DNA of 64,000 nt, taken from positions 1 through 64,000 of the forward strand of contig NZ_MZMV01000039.1 of the NCBI RefSeq assembly GCF_002210435.1, read 5' to 3'. The position numbers and the translations under genes are program-made. Source of the stretch: Micromonospora wenchangensis. GTDB lineage: Bacteria > Actinomycetota > Actinomycetes > Mycobacteriales > Micromonosporaceae. The notes under the pieces were generated by a model. That model did no database searches and was not told the DNA's origin. It saw only the letters and a list, made by a program, of their open reading frames with translations. Below are positions 1-7,888 of the stretch, one piece after another. How positions within the stretch are numbered: the stretch's first letter is position 1; the number at the start of each line of letters is the position of its first letter.

Positions 1-866
1 ACGACGCACTCACCGAACCCACCATCACCGCACTGACCAACATCGCCACCACCCACACCGACTCATTCGTGCAGGTCCAGGCGTTCCGGGCGCTGGCCCA
101 TTACGACGCACTCACCGAACCCACCATCACCGCACTGACCAACATCGCCACCACCCACACCAACCCGAACGTACAGATCGAAGCGTTCCAGGTGCTGGCC
201 CAACACGACGCACTCACCGAACCCACCATCACCGCACTGACCAACATCGCCACCACCCACACCGACCCGGACGTACAGATCGAGGCGTTCCGGGCACTGA
301 CCGCAACCGGCGCACTCACCGAACCCACCGTTACCGCACTGACCACCCACACTGACCCGTTCATGCAGATCGAGGCGTTCCGGGTACTGGTCCAAGGCGG
401 CACACTCACCGAAACCGCCACGACCGCACTGACCAGCCTCGCCACCACCCACACCAACGCGGACGTACAGATCCAGGCGATCCGGGCGCTGGCCCAAGGC
501 GGCGCACTCACCGAACCCATCACGACCATACTGACCAACCTCGCTGCCGCGGGAAGGTCAGTGCAAACAAGGGCAAACGCGGTACGGGCAATGCGATACG
601 CGACAGCCTTCAAAAAACTCCAGAAGGTACTTCTAATCCTCTTGACGGACAGCAATGACAATGTGCGCCGGGAGGCGAAAGGAACGTTGGTCGAGTTTTC
701 GCGCCGCCATCCGGAACTAGCACCTGATCTCTTGCCAGAATTGGCTAAGGCATGCATCAGCGTTACACGGGGAGCGGTATCCGCGTGGGACGAAGCACAT
801 GAAACCCTTCGAGCCTACGTCGAGATCGCCTCTCCCTCGTTGGTGCACGATGAGCGGCTGGACTAG
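1..866 (+). CDS. HEAT-like tandem-repeat protein, 5' end outside the window
   Basis: The reading frame is open from the window edge (frame of base 3) to a TAG at 864-866, so the true start lies upstream. The visible part has six HEAT/ARM-like units of about 34 residues with the core LTEPTITALTNIATTHT followed by VQIEAF; one unit is four residues shorter. After about base 600 the protein leaves the repeats and becomes basic and less GC-rich, with codons such as AAA and CTA that are rare in the neighbours. Such repeats make alpha-solenoid binding surfaces. In actinobacteria they often form the C-terminal half of NACHT or other STAND proteins, but that N-terminal part cannot be seen here. Partners and function are unknown. 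Confidence 0.75.
   Translation, partial: DALTEPTITALTNIATTHTDSFVQVQAFRALAHYDALTEPTITALTNIATTHTNPNVQIEAFQVLAQHDALTEPTITALTNIATTHTDPDVQIEAFRALTATGALTEPTVTALTTHTDPFMQIEAFRVLVQGGTLTETATTALTSLATTHTNADVQIQAIRALAQGGALTEPITTILTNLAAAGRSVQTRANAVRAMRYATAFKKLQKVLLILLTDSNDNVRREAKGTLVEFSRRHPELAPDLLPELAKACISVTRGAVSAWDEAHETLRAYVEIASPSLVHDERLD
3..602 (+). repeat. Tandem 102-bp coding repeat (five full units, one 90-bp unit)
   Basis: Units begin at 3, 105, 207, 309, 399 and 501. All are 102 bp except the fourth (309-398), which lacks 12 bp in frame. The first three are nearly identical at the DNA level; the last is diverged. They encode the HEAT-like repeats. The near identity suggests recent expansion or homogenisation, and the array probably continues upstream of the window. 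Confidence 0.85.
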
Positions 867-961
867 CCTGGCATGACCGTTGGCGTGGGCGGCGGCACCG
901 GGTTGGCGTTCATCTCACCGCTCCCAGCACAATTGCACCGAGCGCATCGGCACTGGAACGA

Positions 962-1153
962 TCAGGCCCGCTCGGGGAGTCGGCCGACGAATGCTCGCCA
1001 GGCCGTCGGGGCGAAGACGAGAGCAGGGCCGTTCGGGTCCTTGCTGTCCCGTACGCCGACCGCGTCGACCAGATTCCCGGCAACCTCGACGCATGCACCG
1101 CCATTGGTGGACGAGCGGGAAGACTTCCGCCACTTGGCACCGGTCAGGTCCAT
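962..1153 (-). CDS. DUF397 domain protein
   Basis: A 63-residue protein with the DUF397 signature: W-KSSRSS near the N-terminus, a Cys-Val-Glu-Val segment, VGVRDSKDPNGPALVF and a terminal W--FV. Its ATG at 1153 lies inside the 3' end of the upstream XRE/DUF5753 gene (10-bp overlap), so the two are translationally coupled. I chose this start because the longer frame reads only a basic, unrelated extension. Pairs of this kind (Scr1/Scr2, WhiJ/AbaA-like) are described in Streptomyces as developmental regulators or toxin-antitoxin-like modules, with DUF397 as the small partner. The role here is inferred from the family. A second pair lies at 44.1-45.2 kb. Confidence 0.85.
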   Translation of the reverse strand: MDLTGAKWRKSSRSSTNGGACVEVAGNLVDAVGVRDSKDPNGPALVFAPTAWRAFVGRLPERA

Positions 1154-1950
1154 GTCCTCGCTACTTCCGTGAGAAGTTCCAGGGTCAGGCCCAGCGGCAA
1201 CGCCTCGCCTCGGATAGCGTCCCACGACACACCGAGGTCGGCAATCAACTCAGCCTGCCCCACGACCTGCGCCGCCAGTTGGTTGTCGATGTATCCGGTC
1301 CGGGAGCCGTCGGGCAGGTCAGCGATGATGAATGCCCCGGCCAGGCCTGGATACATGCCAGCGGACATCGGGACGACGCGCAACTGGATATGTGGCTGCT
1401 CAGCACAGGCTATGAGGTGCGCAAGCTGCTCTGCCATGACGGCAGGCCCACCGCACGCCCGTCGGAGGACGGCCTCGTCCAAGACGACGAAGAGTTGGGG
1501 TGCGGGGTCACGGTCAAGGACGACCTGCCGTTCGAGCCGGGCCGCGACTCGCCGGTCAAGCTCCACGGTCGGCACCCGGGCCGCCTGGAAGGTGGCACGG
1601 GCGTACCCCTCGGTCTGTAGGAGGCCGGGCACGAAGGCGTGCTCATACCAGCGAAGTGCGGTCGCCTCGCGCTCGATCTCGATCCACTCGCGCAGCCATA
1701 CCGGGGCCGCATCGCTCTTGACCAACTCGTCCCAGAGGGTCGTGAAGTAACCCTCCGTTCCCAGCGCCTCGTCCACCGACGCCAGGTAGGGCAGGGTCGG
1801 CGGCTTCACCCCGGTTTCGATCGCGCTCACCTGCGAATCCGAGCAGAAGATTCGCTCGCCGAGCTGCGTCTGGGTGAGCCCGGCAGCCGCCCGACGTCGC
1901 CGCAGTTCTCGAAGGAGGTACTCCGACGGAGAGATTCCCACGGCTTCCAC
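1144..1950 (-). CDS. XRE-family HTH regulator with DUF5753 domain
   Basis: This 268-residue protein has an N-terminal helix-turn-helix (about residues 12-65, with GLTQTQLGERI and SQVSAIETG) followed by a DUF5753 ligand/partner domain containing VPGLLQTEGYA and VLDEAVLRR. It probably binds DNA and regulates its own locus together with the DUF397 protein encoded immediately downstream. The start is a GTG. It is divergent from the small overlapping genes at 2.0-2.9 kb, so the 1951-2054 gap probably holds shared control sites. Its architecture matches the regulator at 44280-45161. Confidence 0.9.
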   Translation of the reverse strand: MEAVGISPSEYLLRELRRRRAAAGLTQTQLGERIFCSDSQVSAIETGVKPPTLPYLASVDEALGTEGYFTTLWDELVKSDAAPVWLREWIEIEREATALRWYEHAFVPGLLQTEGYARATFQAARVPTVELDRRVAARLERQVVLDRDPAPQLFVVLDEAVLRRACGGPAVMAEQLAHLIACAEQPHIQLRVVPMSAGMYPGLAGAFIIADLPDGSRTGYIDNQLAAQVVGQAELIADLGVSWDAIRGEALPLGLTLELLTEVARTWT

Positions 1951-2054
1951 ACCCTTCCACGGCGATCCTCTGTATTCCTTGCCAGCTCACAACGTTTCGT
2001 TGCGCTCCGCGATCACCTGATCACTATTCCGAAGCCAATGGGCGGAAGTCCAGG

Positions 2055-2366
2055 GTGGAAGACGGAACGGCGCGACCGGTGCGGAGAAGCCCGGCGGTCG
2101 CGTTCGTGGTCGGGCTGCCCCGACAGCAGCACCGGGGCAGCCCGACGCCATGCCGTCACAGGGAGAGTCGTGCCCGGAAACCGAAGCCCGCTCCGAAGCC
2201 CCAACCCCAACCAACCCCGCCGCCCCCACCACCACCGCCCGCGCCGCCGATCGTCCCCGGCCCGATCGGGCCGTTCATCCCGCCCTACCGGGGACCGGGC
2301 CGGATGACGAACGTCGTCTTGGCGGATCGCTGGACGGAGAGCCGGAACCGGGGGCCGGGGCGATGA
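2055..2366 (+). CDS. Possible proline-rich small protein
   Basis: A 103-codon frame whose middle is rich in Pro and Lys (KPKPAPKPQPQP followed by a run of prolines) and then reads GPIGPFIPPYRGPG. The main support is its end: the TGA at 2364-2366 overlaps the ATG of the next gene as ATGA, as coupled genes do. The start (GTG at 2055 or later) is uncertain and no Shine-Dalgarno sequence stands out. No known domain is recognised. It could be a chance frame in high-GC DNA. Confidence 0.3.
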   Translation: MEDGTARPVRRSPAVAFVVGLPRQQHRGSPTPCRHRESRARKPKPAPKPQPQPTPPPPPPPPAPPIVPGPIGPFIPPYRGPGRMTNVVLADRWTESRNRGPGR

Positions 2367-2668
2367 ACGAACCGAGACTCAGGGGCGGCGACCTGCTCCA
2401 CCTGACCCGCGAGGCCAGCCCGCAGTTCGTCCGGCCGATCACGGTACGGGTGATCCGCGAGCTGACCGACCGCCACACGTACGACGGCTGGGCCTGGATC
2501 GAGGCGTACGAGCTGGGGCCGGACGGCCTGGCCCGACGACGGCGCGAGCTGTACGTCCGCCGCGCCGGGGTGCGTCGGCTCCCCTGTCCGCCTCCGGCAG
2601 CGGCCCGGCCGCCCGCACCACGGGCAGCGACCAGGTCGGCAGCTCGCGGCTTGGCGGTGTCGGCGTGA
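2363..2668 (+). CDS. Small conserved protein of unknown function, GD-LH-TR-AS type
   Basis: I take the ATG at 2363 (101 residues). The first 70 residues are conserved in a second copy at 45800-46084: GGDLLHLTREAS, QF-RPIT-RVIR, TYDGW-W, then a basic segment ending V-RAG. The C-terminal 30 residues are Pro/Ala/Arg-rich and not shared. The length and the Trp/Tyr-rich core suggest a small beta-fold, but I cannot assign a family. It overlaps the gene before it (ATGA) and the gene after it (GTGA), and lies divergent to a DUF5753 regulator, as its paralog does. A role in the regulator's circuit is inferred from this conserved context only. Confidence 0.65.
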   Translation: MNEPRLRGGDLLHLTREASPQFVRPITVRVIRELTDRHTYDGWAWIEAYELGPDGLARRRRELYVRRAGVRRLPCPPPAAARPPAPRAATRSAARGLAVSA

Positions 2669-2919
2669 CGCCGCTCGACGGGCTCGCCCACCGACCGCTG
2701 CGCCCGATCTGGCTGTGCCGCCTCGACGCGAACCCGTGGCCGTGCGGGGAGGCGAAACTCGTCCTGCTCGCCACGTTCGCCGACGACCGGCCGGCTCTGC
2801 TGGCCCTGCTGTCCAGGCTGCAACGGGAGGCGGAAGACCACCTCACCCAGCTCGACAGCGGCCGGTCGAACAACCTCACCGACCGCTTCCTGTCCTGGGC
2901 ACAGCCACCCGACCACTGA
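2665..2919 (+). CDS. Small conserved actinobacterial protein, PLRP-W-C-PWPC type
   Basis: An 84-residue protein starting at a GTG that overlaps the preceding stop (GTGA). It carries HRPLRPIWLCR, PWPCGEAKLVLL, a helical middle and FLSWA near the end. Small proteins of this type are common in Micromonospora and Streptomyces beside DUF5753/DUF397 genes and are sometimes labelled flavin reductase without good reason. Typical relatives, as I recall them, have a second Cys between the two visible ones (W-CR-C--PWPC); here Asp and Ala occupy that stretch, so a metal site may be degraded. Function unknown. Confidence 0.65.
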   Translation: MTPLDGLAHRPLRPIWLCRLDANPWPCGEAKLVLLATFADDRPALLALLSRLQREAEDHLTQLDSGRSNNLTDRFLSWAQPPDH

Positions 2920-2964
2920 GCCCTTCGTGCGACCCGTCGGCAGGCGGTGCGGCACGATGGGGGC

Positions 2965-4797
2965 ATGAGCGCACGGGTACGGGCACCAGAGCTGCGGGGT
3001 CGGGGCTGGTTGAACACCGGTGGGCGGGAGCTGAGGCTCGCCGACCTGCGGGGAAAGATCATTCTGCTCGACTTCTGGACCTTCTGCTGCATCAACTGCC
3101 TGCACGTGCTCGACGAGTTGCGCCCGCTTGAGGAGAAGTACGCCGACGTGCTCGTCGTCGTCGGGGTGCACTCGCCGAAGTTCGAGCACGAGAAGGACCC
3201 GGCCGCGTTGGCCGCCGCCGTCGAACGGTACGGCGTGCACCACCCGGTGCTCGACGACCCCGAGCTGGACATGTGGCAGCAGTACGCGGCGAAGGCGTGG
3301 CCCACCCTGGCGGTGGTCGACCCGGAGGGGTACGTGGTTGCCACGATGGCCGGCGAGGGGCACGCCGAGGGGCTGATCCGGCTGGTCGACGACCTGATCG
3401 CCACCCACGAGGCCAAGGGCACCCTGCACCGGGGCGACGGGCCGTACGTGCCGCCGACGCCTCCCGAGACGACGCTGCGTTTCCCCGGCAAGGCGGTGCT
3501 GCTCGACGGCGGGAACCTGCTGGTCTCCGACTCGGCCCGGCACAGCCTGGTCGAGCTGGCCCCGGACGGCGAGACGCCGGTCCGGCGGATCGGTTCCGGT
3601 GAGCGGGGTCGGGTCGACGGGCCGGCCGCCTCGGCGGGGTTCGCCGAGCCGCAGGGGCTCTGCCTGCTGCCCCCACACGTGGCCGAGGTCGCCGGCTACG
3701 ACCTGCTGGTCGCCGACACCGTCAACCACCTGCTGCGCGGCGTACGCCTGGACACCGGCGAGGTGACCACGGTCGCCGGCACCGGCCGGCAGTGGCGCTC
3801 CACGGTCGACGACCACGCCCACGACGCGCTCTCCGTCGACCTGTCGTCCCCGTGGGACCTGGCCTGGTACGACGACCGGGTCATCGTGGCGATGGCCGGC
3901 ATCCACCAGCTCTGGTGGTTCGACCCGGTCAAGCGCACCGCCGGCATGTGGGCGGGCACCACCGTCGAGGCGCTGCGCGACGGCCCGCTGCCCGAGGCGT
4001 GGCTGGCCCAGCCGTCCGGCCTGTCCGTCTCCGCCGACGGCGCGCGGCTCTGGGTCGCCGACAGCGAGACCAGCGCCATCCGGTACGTGCAGAACGGCGT
4101 GCTCGGCACCGCCGTCGGGCAGGGGCTGTTCGACTTCGGGCACGTGGACGGGCCGGCCGACCTGGCGTTGCTCCAGCATCCGCTGGGGGTGTGCGCGCTG
4201 CCCGACGGCTCGGTGCTGATCGCCGACACCTACAACGGCGCGGTACGCCGCTTCGACCCGGCGACCGGCCTGGTCGCCACGGTGGCCGACGGGCTGGCCG
4301 AGCCGAGCGACCTGGTGCTCACCGCCGACGGCGGGGTGCTGGTGGTGGAGTCGGCCGCGCACCGGTTGACCCGGCTCGCCCCGGGCGCGTTGACCGCCGC
4401 CGGGGCGGACACCGTGGACGGTCCCCGGCACCGGCTGGAACGCAAACCCACGGACGTCGCGGCCGGCGAGGTGACCCTGGAGGTGATCTTCACGCCGGCA
4501 CCGGGGCAGAAGCTGGACGAGACGTACGGGCCGTCGACCCGGCTGGTCGTCTCGGCCTCGCCGCCGGAACTGCTGGTCGAGGGGGCGGGCACCGGCACCG
4601 AACTGTCCCGCCGGCTGGTGGTCGACCCGGCCGTACCCCACGGGGTGCTCCAGGTGACCGCCCAGGCCGCCACCTGCGACGCCGACGTCGAGCACGCCGC
4701 CTGCCACCTGACCCGGCAGGACTGGGGCGTCCCGGTACGGGTGGTCGACGACGGCGCGACCCGGCTCCCGCTGGTGCTGCGCGGCCTGGACACCTGA
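2965..4797 (+). CDS. Thioredoxin-like/NHL-repeat protein (NHLRC2 family)
   Basis: About 610 residues. The N-terminal 150 residues form a thioredoxin-like fold with the redox motif CINC (in FCCINC) after LDFWT. The rest is an NHL beta-propeller with repeated VSDSARHSL, VADTVNHLL, VADSETSAIR and ADTYNGAVRR blades. No signal peptide is seen, so it should be cytosolic. The length agrees with the NHLRC2 family, whose bacterial role is unclear but is thought to be redox-linked. I start at the ATG at 2965, where the thioredoxin alignment begins, rather than an upstream in-frame codon. It is convergent with pxpA. Confidence 0.85.
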   Translation: MSARVRAPELRGRGWLNTGGRELRLADLRGKIILLDFWTFCCINCLHVLDELRPLEEKYADVLVVVGVHSPKFEHEKDPAALAAAVERYGVHHPVLDDPELDMWQQYAAKAWPTLAVVDPEGYVVATMAGEGHAEGLIRLVDDLIATHEAKGTLHRGDGPYVPPTPPETTLRFPGKAVLLDGGNLLVSDSARHSLVELAPDGETPVRRIGSGERGRVDGPAASAGFAEPQGLCLLPPHVAEVAGYDLLVADTVNHLLRGVRLDTGEVTTVAGTGRQWRSTVDDHAHDALSVDLSSPWDLAWYDDRVIVAMAGIHQLWWFDPVKRTAGMWAGTTVEALRDGPLPEAWLAQPSGLSVSADGARLWVADSETSAIRYVQNGVLGTAVGQGLFDFGHVDGPADLALLQHPLGVCALPDGSVLIADTYNGAVRRFDPATGLVATVADGLAEPSDLVLTADGGVLVVESAAHRLTRLAPGALTAAGADTVDGPRHRLERKPTDVAAGEVTLEVIFTPAPGQKLDETYGPSTRLVVSASPPELLVEGAGTGTELSRRLVVDPAVPHGVLQVTAQAATCDADVEHAACHLTRQDWGVPVRVVDDGATRLPLVLRGLDT

Positions 4798-4807
4798 GCG
4801 CGAGCCG

Positions 4808-5557
4808 TCAGGCGAACGGGGTGGGGGTGACCCCGGCGTCGATCAGCGCGGCCCGCACCAGGGCGGCCGAGGCGACCGCGCCGGGGCTGTCCCCGTGCAG
4901 GCAGATCGAGGCGACCGGGCACGGCACCACGGTTCCGTCGACCGCCACCACCGTGTGCTCGGTGGCCATCCGGACCGCCCGCAGCGCCACCTCCTCCGGG
5001 TCGGTGACCAGCGCGCCCGGGGCGGTACGCGGCACCAGCGCCCCGGTGGGCAGGTAACCGCGGTCGGCGAAGCCCTCGGCGACCACCCGTAGTCCCGCGC
5101 CGACGGCGAGCTGGGCGAGGGTGGAGCCGGGCGCGCACAGGATCGGCAGCTCGTGGTCGTACCCGGTGACGGCGGCGACCACGGCGGCGGCCTGCACCTC
5201 GTCGGTGGCCGCCGCGTGGTAGAGCGCGCCGTGCGGCTTGAGGTAGCGGACCCGGGTGCGGTACGGCCGGCAGAACGCGTCGAGCGCCCCGAGCTGGTAG
5301 GTGACGTCGTCGCGCAGCTCGTCGAAGCCGTACGCGATGTGCCGGCGGCCGAAACCGGCCAGGTCCCGGTAGCCGACCTGCGCGCCGACCGCGACGCCGC
5401 GTTCGGCGGCGGCGGCGCAGACCCGGCGCATGGTCGACGGGTCGCCGCCGTGGAAACCGCACGCCACGTTGGCGGAGGTGACCAGGTCGAGCAGCGCCTC
5501 GTCGTCGCCGAGCCGCCAGATGCCGAATCCCTCGCCGAGGTCAGCGTTGAGGTCCAT
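4808..5557 (-). CDS. pxpA: 5-oxoprolinase subunit A (LamB/YcsF family)
   Basis: At 249 residues it has the family length. It begins MDLNADLGEGFG and contains VACGFHGGDP, VGAQVGYRD, YLKPHGALY and a terminal SICLHGD--GA, all typical of PxpA/LamB-YcsF. With PxpB and PxpC it hydrolyses 5-oxoproline (pyroglutamate) to glutamate using ATP in the cytosol. It is the last gene of the pxpB-pxpC-pxpA operon and overlaps pxpC by 17 bp. ATG start. Confidence 0.92.
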   Translation of the reverse strand: MDLNADLGEGFGIWRLGDDEALLDLVTSANVACGFHGGDPSTMRRVCAAAAERGVAVGAQVGYRDLAGFGRRHIAYGFDELRDDVTYQLGALDAFCRPYRTRVRYLKPHGALYHAAATDEVQAAAVVAAVTGYDHELPILCAPGSTLAQLAVGAGLRVVAEGFADRGYLPTGALVPRTAPGALVTDPEEVALRAVRMATEHTVVAVDGTVVPCPVASICLHGDSPGAVASAALVRAALIDAGVTPTPFA

Positions 5558-6425
5558 GGAACCTCACCGTAGTCCCCGGCCGGGCCTGCGCGAGCCCCGC
5601 CACGTCGTCCACCACCCCGATCAGCGGGTAGCCGCCGGTGGTCGGATGGTCGGCCAGGAAGATCAACGGTTGGCCGTCGGCGGGCACCTGCACCGCGCCG
5701 AGCACCACGCCCTCGCTGGGCAGCTCCCCGGCCACCGCGCGGGGCAGCGCCGCGCCGACCAGTCGCGCGCCTACCCGGTCACTGACCGGGCTCACCGTGT
5801 ACGCCGTGCCGAGCAGCAGCGCCATCGCCCCGGCGGTGAACCAGTCGGCGCGCGGGCCGGGGCGCAGGGTCAACCACAGCTCGTCCGGCACCGGCCGGCC
5901 GACGGTGAAGTCCACCGGGGCGGGTGGGCCGGCCGGTCGGCCGAGCGGGAGCAGGTCGCCGTCACGGACCGGGGGCGGGCCGAGGCCGGCGAGGGTGTCG
6001 GTGGACCGGCTGCCGAGCACCGGCGCGACGGCGATGCCGCCGTCGACCGCGAGCCAGTTGCGCAGCCCGTGCCGGGGCGTGCCGATCCGCAGCACCGCGC
6101 CCGCCGGCACCGTCAGCGGCCGGCCCACGTCACCGGGCCGCCGGTCGACCCGGACGTCGACGTCGGCCCCGGTCACCGCCACCGTGCCGGCCCGGGTCAG
6201 CCGCAGCTCGCACCCGCCGAGGGTCAGCTCCAGACCGGCGGCGTCCGCCTGGTTACCGACCAGCCGGTTCGCCAGCGCCAGCGCCGCCGGATCGAGCGCC
6301 CCCGACCGGGGTACGCCGAGATGCGCCCACCCGGGCCGCCCCAGATCCTGCACAGTGGTACGCGGCCCCGCCCGCCGTACCTCGATCGCGCCTACGGTTC
6401 CCTGCTCAGCCGGCCGCCCGGTCAT
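5541..6425 (-). CDS. pxpC: 5-oxoprolinase subunit C (biotin-dependent carboxyltransferase-like, KipA type)
   Basis: A 294-residue KipA/urea-amidolyase-like protein. It contains TVQDLGRPGWAHLGVPRSGALD, written here as TVQDLGRPG and SGALD blocks, then GGELR-like sheets and HPTTGGYPLIG near the C-terminus. It forms the second half of the cytosolic PxpBC part of 5-oxoprolinase. Its ATG overlaps the pxpB stop (ATGA), and its 3' end overlaps pxpA, so the three genes are one tightly coupled transcription unit. Confidence 0.9.
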   Translation of the reverse strand: MTGRPAEQGTVGAIEVRRAGPRTTVQDLGRPGWAHLGVPRSGALDPAALALANRLVGNQADAAGLELTLGGCELRLTRAGTVAVTGADVDVRVDRRPGDVGRPLTVPAGAVLRIGTPRHGLRNWLAVDGGIAVAPVLGSRSTDTLAGLGPPPVRDGDLLPLGRPAGPPAPVDFTVGRPVPDELWLTLRPGPRADWFTAGAMALLLGTAYTVSPVSDRVGARLVGAALPRAVAGELPSEGVVLGAVQVPADGQPLIFLADHPTTGGYPLIGVVDDVAGLAQARPGTTVRFHGPQR

Positions 6426-7033
6426 CCGGTCACCAGCCGGACCCGGGTGCCCGGGGTGAGGGTGGCGGGTGGGTCGGCGGACACGTCGAACAGGGTCAGC
6501 GTGGTCCGCCCCACCAGCAGCCAGCCGCCCGGCGACGCGCTCGGGTAGATCCCCGCGTACGGCCCGGCCAGGGCCACCGAGCCGGCCGGCACCCGGGGGC
6601 GCGGGGTGGGTAGTCGGGGCACCGCGTACCGCGGGGGCAGCCCGGTCAGGTAGGCGAAGCCGGGGGCGAACCCGCAGAACGCCACCCGGAACTCGGTGTT
6701 CGCCAGGCGGTGCACCACTTCGGGCACGGTCGACCGCCAGTGCTCGGCGACCCGGGGCAGGTCCTCGCCGTCGTACACGGTGGGCACCTCGACGGTGGTG
6801 ACCCCGGTGGCGGCGACGGCCGGGCCGGGGGTCCAGCGGGCGATCCGGGCGGCCGTCGACTCCGGGTCGGGCACCCCGTCGAGCAGGACGGTACCGGCGG
6901 CCGGGACGATCTCGGCGGCGGTCAGCTCACCGGCCTCCCGGCGTCGCCACAGCTCGGCCCACCACCGCTCCACCTGGGCGGGGTCGTCGCAGTCGAGCAG
7001 GAGGGCGTGCCGGCCCACGGGTCGGATCCGCAT
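6422..7033 (-). CDS. pxpB: 5-oxoprolinase subunit B (KipI family)
   Basis: This 203-residue KipI-type protein contains VPTVYDGEDLP, FCGFAPGFAYLTGLP and GSVALAG-YAGIYP--SPGGW, the classical KipI signature. It is the first gene of the pxp operon, with an ATG at 7033. The promoter should lie in the 7034-7140 gap shared with the divergent hemolysin III gene. It partners PxpC in the ATP-dependent ring opening of 5-oxoproline. Confidence 0.92.
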   Translation of the reverse strand: MRIRPVGRHALLLDCDDPAQVERWWAELWRRREAGELTAAEIVPAAGTVLLDGVPDPESTAARIARWTPGPAVAATGVTTVEVPTVYDGEDLPRVAEHWRSTVPEVVHRLANTEFRVAFCGFAPGFAYLTGLPPRYAVPRLPTPRPRVPAGSVALAGPYAGIYPSASPGGWLLVGRTTLTLFDVSADPPATLTPGTRVRLVTG

Positions 7034-7112
7034 TCCGCCATACTCTCCGATCGATGCGCCGTCCAGGGTAGGTGGACCCGACCGGGGTCGTGACCTGTCG
7101 CACTACCTAGAA

Positions 7113-7134
7113 GTAACCTACGGTGCCGTAACCT
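7113..7134 (+). promoter_or_regulatory. Promoter/operator candidate before the hemolysin III gene
   Basis: The direct repeat GTAACCT occurs at 7113-7119 and 7128-7134. Between the copies lies an imperfect palindrome, TACGG-TG-CCGTA (7119-7130). The second TAACCT can serve as a -10 box six bases before the GTG at 7141, implying a leaderless transcript. A repressor bound to the palindrome would block this promoter; the regulator is unknown. Confidence 0.4.
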
Positions 7135-7140
7135 GTTTCC

Positions 7141-7818
7141 GTGACCACCTCCGCACCGCTTCGACTCAAGCCTGTCGACATCGGTAAGCCCCGGATGCGC
7201 GGCTGGCTGCACACCTACGCGTTCTTCGTCGCGGTCGTCTGCGGCATCGTCCTCAGTGCGGTCGCGGCCACCCGGCCAGGCTGGACACCCCTGGTCAGCT
7301 GCCTGATCTACAGCGTGACAGTCTGCGGTCTGTTCGGCACCAGCGCCCTCTACCACCGCCGGGTGTGGTCGGAGCGCGGCTACCAGATCATGCGCCGGAT
7401 GGACCACTCGATGATCTTCGTGTTCATCGCCGGGACGTACACCCCGCTCTGTGTCCTGCTGCTCGACCGGCCGACGGCCGTCCTGATGCTCGGCCTGGTC
7501 TGGGGCGGGGCGCTCGCCGGTGTCGCCGTCAAGCTGATCTGGCCGCACGCCCCACGCTGGGTCTCCGCGCCGCTCTACCTGGCCCTCGGCTGGGTGTCGG
7601 TGGCGATCCTCCCGCAGATCCTGAGCCAGGGCGGGGTCACCGTGCTGGTGCTGCTCGCCGCCGGCGGCGCGGTCTACAGCATCGGTGCCGTCTGCTACGC
7701 GCTGCGCCGGCCGAACCCGTGGCCCACCGTCTTCGGCCACCACGAGTTCTTCCACGCCTGCACCCTGATCGCCGCCCTCTGTCACCACATCGCGATCTAC
7801 TTCGCCCTCTTCGCCTGA
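7141..7818 (+). CDS. trhA: Hemolysin III/PAQR family membrane protein (TrhA-like)
   Basis: A 225-residue protein with about seven hydrophobic segments. The PAQR metal-site residues are present: SALYH (68-72), DHS (88-90) in the segment leading to FIAGTYTP, and FGHHEFFH (198-205). Members act in membrane homeostasis; despite the name, few are proven haemolysins. GTG start close to a -10-like TAACCT. Divergent from pxpB and followed by a strong terminator. Confidence 0.92.
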   Translation: MTTSAPLRLKPVDIGKPRMRGWLHTYAFFVAVVCGIVLSAVAATRPGWTPLVSCLIYSVTVCGLFGTSALYHRRVWSERGYQIMRRMDHSMIFVFIAGTYTPLCVLLLDRPTAVLMLGLVWGGALAGVAVKLIWPHAPRWVSAPLYLALGWVSVAILPQILSQGGVTVLVLLAAGGAVYSIGAVCYALRRPNPWPTVFGHHEFFHACTLIAALCHHIAIYFALFA

Positions 7819-7836
7819 CCACTCGCCGCAGACAGT

Positions 7837-7868
7837 TCGAGGGCCCCGCGCCGTTGCGGGGCCCTCGA
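7837..7868. terminator. Bidirectional hairpin terminator
   Basis: Perfect stem of at least 12 bp (arms 7838-7849 and 7856-7867, CGAGGGCCCCGC and its complement) with a 6-nt loop. It sits between convergent genes. There is no U-tract, which is common in high-GC actinobacteria. Confidence 0.85.
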
Positions 7869-7888
7869 GTTCGTGGGGTGCGGGACGG

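Noticed and set aside
3..602. CRISPR-like regularly spaced repeats
   Set aside because: Repeats are contiguous, in frame and 102 bp long, and encode a solenoid protein; there are no unique spacers.
2275..4707. Long minus-strand frame opposite the NHL-thioredoxin gene
   Set aside because: Antisense shadow typical of high-GC codon use; Arg/Gly/Val-rich with no domain, while the plus strand encodes a clear family.
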